This document shows positions 18,911 through 25,376 of a DNA stretch of 25,376 nt, piece by piece. The stretch is taken from the NCBI RefSeq assembly GCF_001186125.1, contig NW_014040532.1, positions 159,394-184,769 on the forward strand, given 5' to 3'. The notes beneath the pieces are model-generated. The model saw only the letters and a list, made by a program, of their open reading frames with translations, had not been told where the DNA came from and searched no databases. Numbering within the stretch: the stretch's first letter is position 1; every line of letters begins with the position of its first letter. The translations under genes were made by a program, and so were the position numbers. Source of the stretch: Sphaeroforma arctica JP610. Taxonomy: Eukaryota > Opisthokonta > Ichthyosporea > Ichthyophonida.

Positions 18911-21900
18911 ATGCCAACAGCAACCAGGGCAGGGGTGTATAGTGGAGACGGGAATTACACCAAAATACAGGGTATGGATAATCGACCGGCGGGGGACTCA
19001 ACCCCAGGTAGTAGCCCGAGTCTACAGACGCCTAACGGGGTACTAATTCAGGCGTCAACAATGCTTTTAGAAATAGACAAAAGTATTTGTCATAGCAATT
19101 AATTCACGATCAGTAGGTTCATTTCCAAGCTAGAGTCAACAGCACAAGTAGCCATCGCAAGTCTGTACAAGTGAGAGTAGGCATTCATGATCAGCAACCT
19201 GAGCGTCGCATGCCCCTGATAGACACAGAAATCAGAAAGAGATACGATCAAGCCATCAATGCATGTGGGGACGACGAAGAGGATGAAGTAATCATAATTA
19301 GTCAATTGATTAGTGAGCTAGAGATCACATACGTTCACATTTATGTAGGTGATAAGGTCAATGAACCAGCGTTATCTAAACTACTAAAGACCAGAGAATT
19401 TCCGAAGTTATCGAGAGATAGTTCTTTCAAAATGAAAAATTGTAAAAGCATTTCAGAGTTTACACACTACGCAGTGCAGAGACCTGTCCTTAGCCAAGTA
19501 CATGCCAATATGTCAGTATTCAGCACTCGTGACATCTCGATTAGATTCCACAGATGCAAATGAGTAGACCAATGGGTTTCTCAATGAGATACATGACTCA
19601 GAGACACAGATCACAAATCACTACACAGCTCTAAGCCATTAATATAATTATCATTGACAGACTAATTCACCACCGTGTAGACTATCTACTATATAAGTTC
19701 TTCAATAAAGTAGAAGTGCGCACAGAGCGCATACATAGAACAAGTTCACGTGCAACTACTCAAAGTAGTAAGGTATAAGGCACTCGCGTACTATGGCCAG
19801 CAAGACAAGGTAGACACAATCATTTAAAGCAAACAAGTTGCCTGATGCAAGTGACGATCACTTATCAAACATAAAACAAAATGTGTTCTATTTACTTGCA
19901 GGCAAGGTATAGGAAGCCGATGGTTTAAAAAGCGTAAGAGATACCACTCACGCGCACCAAATAACGAACACGGCTACGCGCAGTCAAACACAAAGTACTG
20001 CACCACCAGTCCATAAGCGTCACAGATAAAGTAATGGCGCACCAAGACAAACCATTGCAATGAGACAACCCCGAGAGCAGAAAGGGGCACGCGAGACAAG
20101 GGGTTGTCCATATTATTGTAAGGTAACACCGGCTCCACATTGCTTTGGGTAATGTCCTATGAAGGAAGCAAATCAGACCAAGAAGTCTGAAGAACGTGCC
20201 AAGAGTGATGTACTCTTGTCACGCCTATCCATTACCACAGGAAAAATAGAAGAGCTAACATATAGCAATGAGTCCTGAAACAACTGGTGGGCGGAAGCAA
20301 ACTTGATGACCTGGCAGACAGGTCAAATGTAAATACGGATGAAGAAACGTTGTTAACAAATGCGAGTGGTATAATACCAATCTTTATCCTTGCTTCCCGC
20401 ACCACGAGATCAATAACTACACATTGGCATACAAATAAATGGTAATACATACAAGGCACTCGTAGACTCAGGCGCACAACGCTAAAGTATGGACAAAAGT
20501 AGAGTAACAGAACTATACCCATCAGTAAGAGCACAACCCGGCTACATACAATTGGCACAAACAGATGGAAGAATACAAAGAACATGATCCAAAGAAGTAT
20601 GGAGGAAGGAAAACTTCCCAGTGTTTCGAAGTGTTGGACCTATAACCATACCAGACAACAAGGCACCAATAGTTCTAGGTAAGGATCTTCTTCCATACAT
20701 AACATGTATATTTATAACGGGGCTAATAAATCCACTTATACCGACAGATGCAAAATGCGAATCACTCCTCACTTCACATGAGGAAGACCCGGAACATGAA
20801 CAAGAAAGGTATACCGAGTCACTTGCAAGTACCAGCAAATCAAAGCAATGTCAGACAAAAGAGGCATATCAAAGTCAACCTCGTACTACAAAAATACAAG
20901 CCACAAACCGATGAAAATGTGCACAGGTAGCTCACAGATGGTCACATATACAAATCTACAACACCAACAACAGTGAACTTGCCATTGTTATCAACAGGGG
21001 AACATGACCAAACAGCTGTCCTCAAGTAATTAAGAACATATTTAAATTTACGAGAGACAAATGCCAATAAGAGCTAGACAAATTTAGCTACCAAAAATAA
21101 GATGTATTACGCAACCTATAAGGAGAACAGTACAACTTCTCGAAATTAGGTCTCACGGGAGGTTTCCACCACTTCCTAGTAAATGAAGCAAGCAGATACT
21201 TCTTCACATGCGAGGAGCGCAATACTTATTCAAGTCAGCGCCATTTGGTCTTCATTCACTCACAGTACAATTCCGCTCATAGACAGCAAAGGAGTACAGG
21301 TGTGCGTGGATGACATAGTCATTGCAAATATAACAGAAGAAAATCATTGCAAGACAGTACGTAAAGTAGTCTTGCGATAGAACGAAGAAAATTTCCGACT
21401 CAACCACGACAAATGTGCAATTGTGGTCAAAGTAGTCAACGTCCTAGGGGTGAAAGTCACCACATAAGGAATTAAAGCTGGTCCTGCAAAACATAAAAGA
21501 ATGTTGGACTAGTCACTACCCAGAACCAAATGAGATCTACGGCAAATTCCATGTGTTACTATGTCCCCAACTTTGCCTACACCACTAAACATTTCTGCAA
21601 CCTAGTGAAGGCAAACCGAATTAGAATATATATGTTATAGACACCGGTACTGAATAAAGAGTAGGAAGAGCTCAAAGAAGCCATCGCATGCTAGCATACC
21701 CAGTTGATGGAGTATTGTTTCAAATCATAACCGATGCCATTGACTATGGCATAGGAGTGGAGTAAGAAGAGACATTCTCAAAGGCTTAAACTCAGTCCAA
21801 CAACCCTATGGCACAAACACAAGGAGCTACTAGCACTGGTATACTGTCTGGAACATTTCTCCGAATACATCAAAGGAGGGAACATAACACTTTGGACGGA

Positions 21901-24035
21901 TCATAAAACACTCCCGCAAATAAACAGCCAACAGACGTTACACCCAATGCTAGCCAAATGGTTAGCTGAAATATTCTACCCATTTCTTCATTATACATGC
22001 CCCAGGCAAGGATAGCCAGATGGCAAATATGTTGTCGCGTCTACACAAAGACACATACAATACCAAAACATTCAGAGGCAAAAAAAAAAACGCAAAAACA
22101 ACAACATACAACAGCCAAGAGTACACCACCTTGGAAACAAACATGCCAGTAACCATATTAGCCATAGACTGGAAGTTACAATCCCAGTTTCCATAAAGAA
22201 GCTGAAAGACAATTTGAAAAATTCACATTAGATCTGTTTGCATCGGCACACAATGCACACACATAAATACTACACACAAAAACAGAATGTAATTCTACAA
22301 ACATGGGCGCAGGAAGTAAATGCATGGGCAACCCAATGTCCTTGACAGAGTCATTGAAGAGGCAACCAGCATCACATTATGTTTTCCATATTACCCAAAT
22401 GCAACGTACTTCCCTAAATTTCTGTCCTTGTTAGAAGATCCGACTTTATTGGAAAACACGAACAACACGTTCCTCAAAGAAGGCACGAAAGCATGCGGTA
22501 AGACCCCATGTGGGGCGTCACATTTGTGGCCAGATAGGAACCAAATCCTCATACTTTGACACAAGACAGGAACAGCTTTAGAATTCCTAGGGTAGCCATA
22601 CACGTCTCAGCATCCTAAACAGCAAACATTAGGGATGTGTCAAACGAGTCCGAATATGAGGCACAGGTCCACACCATCGAGCAATACCACAATCTGGGGC
22701 ACTACGCACCACGAGGAACGGTAAGTAAAATTGGCTACGAATTTAACATGTACACATATGCATCGAGTGATGTGTACCGTGTCTCAAGAACAAAAATCAC
22801 AAACAAACAAAAAAGGCCTCCATCCCCTACACCCAGGCGACAAAACCACTATAGCAAAAACGATATCAATTGTGACCATGTATTTCCACAAATTACACAA
22901 ACAGACCCAAGCTGAGTATTTTAATGATATACTTTCAAAAGTCATTGAACACGTGCCGATCACAACACTTAGTCTCTCCCCTGTACCAACTCAAAGTCTT
23001 TAGAGACCTCATACCATTGTTAAGGAAATCTGTTGAGCAAAACCCAGGCATGAGGCAACTGGTGTTCTTGCCTCCCGTTCGTACAAATAGGTCACAATAG
23101 ATTTAAAAACTACAAATAAATAATGGTGTTGCGCAATATCAAGAAGAAAAGAAATAGACAGCATATTACCAAAAATATTAAAAGGAGTATGTACCCTTCT
23201 AGTAATGGGACATTGTATAGGTCTGTTGTTAAGGTGAAATGAATAAAATGACAGCACCATATGGCGGGCCATACAAAATAGGAAGCAAAGAGAGAAATAT
23301 ATATTTGTCTGTAACATTGATCGAACTAAAGCAACGAAATATCCTTACCTGATCAGTGATGAATTAATTGGACTCATAGACACAAGGCCAGTGCTTTGGG
23401 AGAAATCACTTCCAATAGCCAATGTGAATACAACCATCCGAGGAGACTCAGTTCTCCTCAATACTCAACAACAGGCCGTCCATCCAAGGTGATGGATTCC
23501 AGGAGTACCTATTGCAATGGACGGATGGGTAGCGTACCTGGACGCATAAATTAAACATTGCAGATGCTGATGTTCTTGCACTATACCGACAACGCACTCA
23601 ACGCCAAAGGCAACGAGCAGGGATGAACGGTCAGCGAGCAACGGAAAGCGCATGCACGCACGAGGCAGGGAACTTAATTAAGTCTCACTCATACCAAGGG
23701 ACACTCCCACATTTCTCGCCTTGAAGTTTGCTCAGCGCACACGCCAGAGGGATAAGGATCAAAGACTCGGTTGTAGAGCCGCCATTGACATTCGTTTTCC
23801 TAAGTCAAGTTGGGATCAACCGAGAGCACAGGTCAAGACTGACTCCGATGAGCGTGGTTGAGGACTCCCGTCATAGGATAATTAATGGGTTAGGTAATAT
23901 GTAAAAACATGTATTGGTGACAGGGTTTTCATCTTAACCACGTAAGGGACATTTTTTATCCTGTACAAAAAAACCAACCTCTAGATAGTTTAGTATTGCA
24001 ACATGCAACTTTTCGCAGGCTCAGACGTACAAAGT

Positions 24036-24209
24036 TGGGGGTTTTTAGCATCTGGGACCAGATTATCAAAAATACAGTTCCAAAACCAAAACCACAGAAT
24101 CATCAAATACCGAGTTTTGAGCTGGGGGTTTTTAGCATCTGGGACCAGATTATCAAAAATACAGTTCCAAAACCAAAACCACAGAATCATCAAATACCGA
24201 GTTCTGGGT
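24036..24209 (+). repeat. 87-bp tandem duplication across the 3' LTR start of element B
   Basis: Units 24036-24122 and 24123-24209 are identical over their first 81 bases. Each contains a GGGGG purine tract followed by TTTTTAGCATC and the first ~75 bp of the LTR, so both the plus-strand priming tract and the LTR start are present twice. The duplication is much fresher than the rest of the element. Confidence 0.9.
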
Positions 24210-24458
24210 CCGGATCCAAATATTCATGATATTAGAGTCATCAGAAATATTAGCGCTAGACCGGTAAGATAAACCGGAACCACGCGTGTGAGGAAAATAC
24301 TCAAGTACAAACCTGAGATTAGCGAAATATAAAGTAAGAATAGGGCTCAGTTCGGTTCTCGCAGACGAGGGACTTTTCCTAGCTGAGATAACCGTACTTG
24401 AGAAGATGTATATTGTTTCATTTAGTCGTACCCTTTCAGTTACTCTCCATACTCCACA
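24132..24458 (+). repeat. 3' LTR of element B (~327 bp)
   Basis: It aligns with the LTR of A from the TAGCATC start through ACCAGATTATC, a CCGGT/ACCGG hairpin near 24260-24276, TACTTGAGAAGA near 24395-24406, to the CTCCACA end at 24458. The length nearly equals that of A's LTR (330 bp), which supports the second tandem unit as the true start. Confidence 0.75.
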
Positions 24459-25376
24459 GAATTTGCTGTAGTCTATTTCTTACGCTTTTCATTCTGTAAA
24501 AAGATGTGTATACAACTTCCAGCAGTTACATACTTTTCCGCTGCCACGAAAATACAATTAAGAGTGTAGAGGATACACAATGCGGGTACTTCATACTGCA
24601 ATGGAATACTATTCAAACCTTTCATTTCCGAGAATGTAGATTCACGATAAATGCTTGCTGGTCTCTTTTTTGTAGGGTTGTTTTTGTTTGAACATTTTTT
24701 TAATTGTTTTTATTTTTTATTTGTGTAGCTGACAGCAGTTTATTAGACAATTCTTCGAGAAATCCTAGCATCACTGCTCATATAATCTAAATGTGTTGAT
24801 TATTTGTCGGTTGACAATCCACTACAGCTAACCAAAACTATCCTAGACCATGCACTTTTTATACGGGAAAAGATAGCGGGGAAAGATACCTTATTAGGCC
24901 ACTATATATAGTTGCCATACAGTGTAACTATTTGTCTAGTAGAAATAATCACACAGTGTCAGCTTGGCGTGACAATATTAATTCAAATAGTGAATATCAA
25001 CACAGTCTGGTACCTTGCCAAGTATTAGACTGTCCCTCCTGTTACATCCTTTCAGGAAGGTACAGTCACTAGCTTCAGCGTCCCTCTTGTCACAGAGGCG
25101 CAATAAAAATATAGCTGTTGCTTACACTGTAAATCATATGCGAGGGCAAAAGAATACTCACAATAAGGTCAACTATGTTACATGTAAAATGAGTCTTGCT
25201 ATGAACAACATATGTACATGTGATGCTTTTGTGATGTTTGTTTTGTCATCCACTTATTCAAAGTTCTTTGGAGGAACTCTGAATCAAACGCAAGGAGGTA
25301 GCATTTGTTATTGGCCCTTCGCCAATTAGCCACATGACGTTGACAAATTTGTTGCGCAACAATACTTCGTCATTCG
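24459..25376. other. Right flank, no gene seen
   Basis: Unique-looking sequence beyond the LTR of B. The 104-codon frame at 25015-25329 has no recognisable domain and no supporting splice or start context. No repeats or RNA genes are evident. Confidence 0.4.

Larger units (their letters stand above)
18911..24458 (+). mobile_element. Ty3/gypsy (chromodomain-type) LTR retrotransposon fossil B
   Basis: An old, heavily decayed relative of A on the plus strand. Approximate parts: gag 18911-20280 with zinc knuckle near 20110-20160, protease 20430-20700, reverse transcriptase about 20900-21480 (VCVDDIVIA box), RNase H about 21700-22080 (TDHKTL), a DLFAS-type segment 22200-22560, integrase 22620-23400 with its zinc-binding part first, a chromodomain-like tail about 23460-23600, purine tract and 3' LTR 24036-24458. 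No 5' LTR is visible. The order protease-RT-RNase H-integrase is that of Ty3/gypsy (Metaviridae). It is broken by many lesions, well over ten, and is clearly older than A. An LTR-based age is not possible with one LTR. Confidence 0.85.

Noticed and set aside
20232-20838. Hydrophobic minus-strand ORFs
   Set aside because: Antisense to the gag-protease part of element B.
24200-24260. CTGATGA on the minus strand within the LTR of B, suggesting a hammerhead
   Set aside because: The required conserved GAAA segment and flanking helices are not present.
1-25376. CRISPR arrays, tRNA or rRNA genes, bacterial operons
   Set aside because: No regularly spaced repeats, no A/B-box cloverleaf and no rRNA-like sequence seen; spliced genes show that the DNA is eukaryotic nuclear.

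Overview
The window is nuclear eukaryotic DNA. Genes are cut into short exons by GT-AG introns of 193 to about 900 bp, intergenic and intronic DNA is AT/GT-rich with long TA/GTAT microsatellites, and about half of the window is decayed transposon sequence. The coding repertoire (a LUC7-like splicing factor with an RS tail, a kelch protein, chromodomain-type Ty3 elements, a LINE) and the intron density fit an opisthokont or other protist with a repeat-rich genome. An ichthyosporean such as Sphaeroforma is my guess from general impression, not something the sequence proves.

Layout. 1-1702: 3' half of a LUC7-like U1 snRNP gene on the plus strand, three visible exons ending in an RS/RD-rich tail. 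1703-4557: non-coding, with a tandem ~230-bp repeat (2050-2390) that recurs in opposite orientation at 10681-10931. 4558-9612: a plus-strand kelch beta-propeller gene. Four exons (6974-9612) are secure. A candidate first exon at 4558-4749 and a candidate 13-nt microexon at 5131-5143 would complete a six-blade, 326-residue protein in frame. Two large microsatellites sit in its introns. 9613-12643: mostly anonymous sequence, with two unrecognised minus-strand ORF remnants, one carrying an EF-hand-like loop.

12644-14164: a damaged LINE reverse transcriptase on the plus strand that abuts, inside its coding part, an old Ty3/gypsy element on the minus strand (A, 14165-18611: protease, zinc knuckle and gag, ~2.2 kb leader, 330-bp LTR with TGTAG...CTACA ends). 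A second, much more decayed Ty3/gypsy relative (B, about 18911-24458) lies head to head with A on the plus strand. It keeps recognisable gag, protease, RT, RNase H, integrase and chromodomain-like segments and a 3' LTR whose start is tandemly duplicated (87-bp unit). Both are fossils. 24459-25376 holds nothing I can name.

The two host genes share no obvious pathway: LUC7-like acts in 5' splice-site recognition, while the kelch protein is probably a protein-interaction scaffold. The most interesting points are the candidate microexon/zero-length splice site in the kelch gene, the dispersed repeat whose substitutions look coding, the unusual CX2CX6HX4C zinc knuckle shared by both Ty3 copies, and the conserved LTR hairpin.
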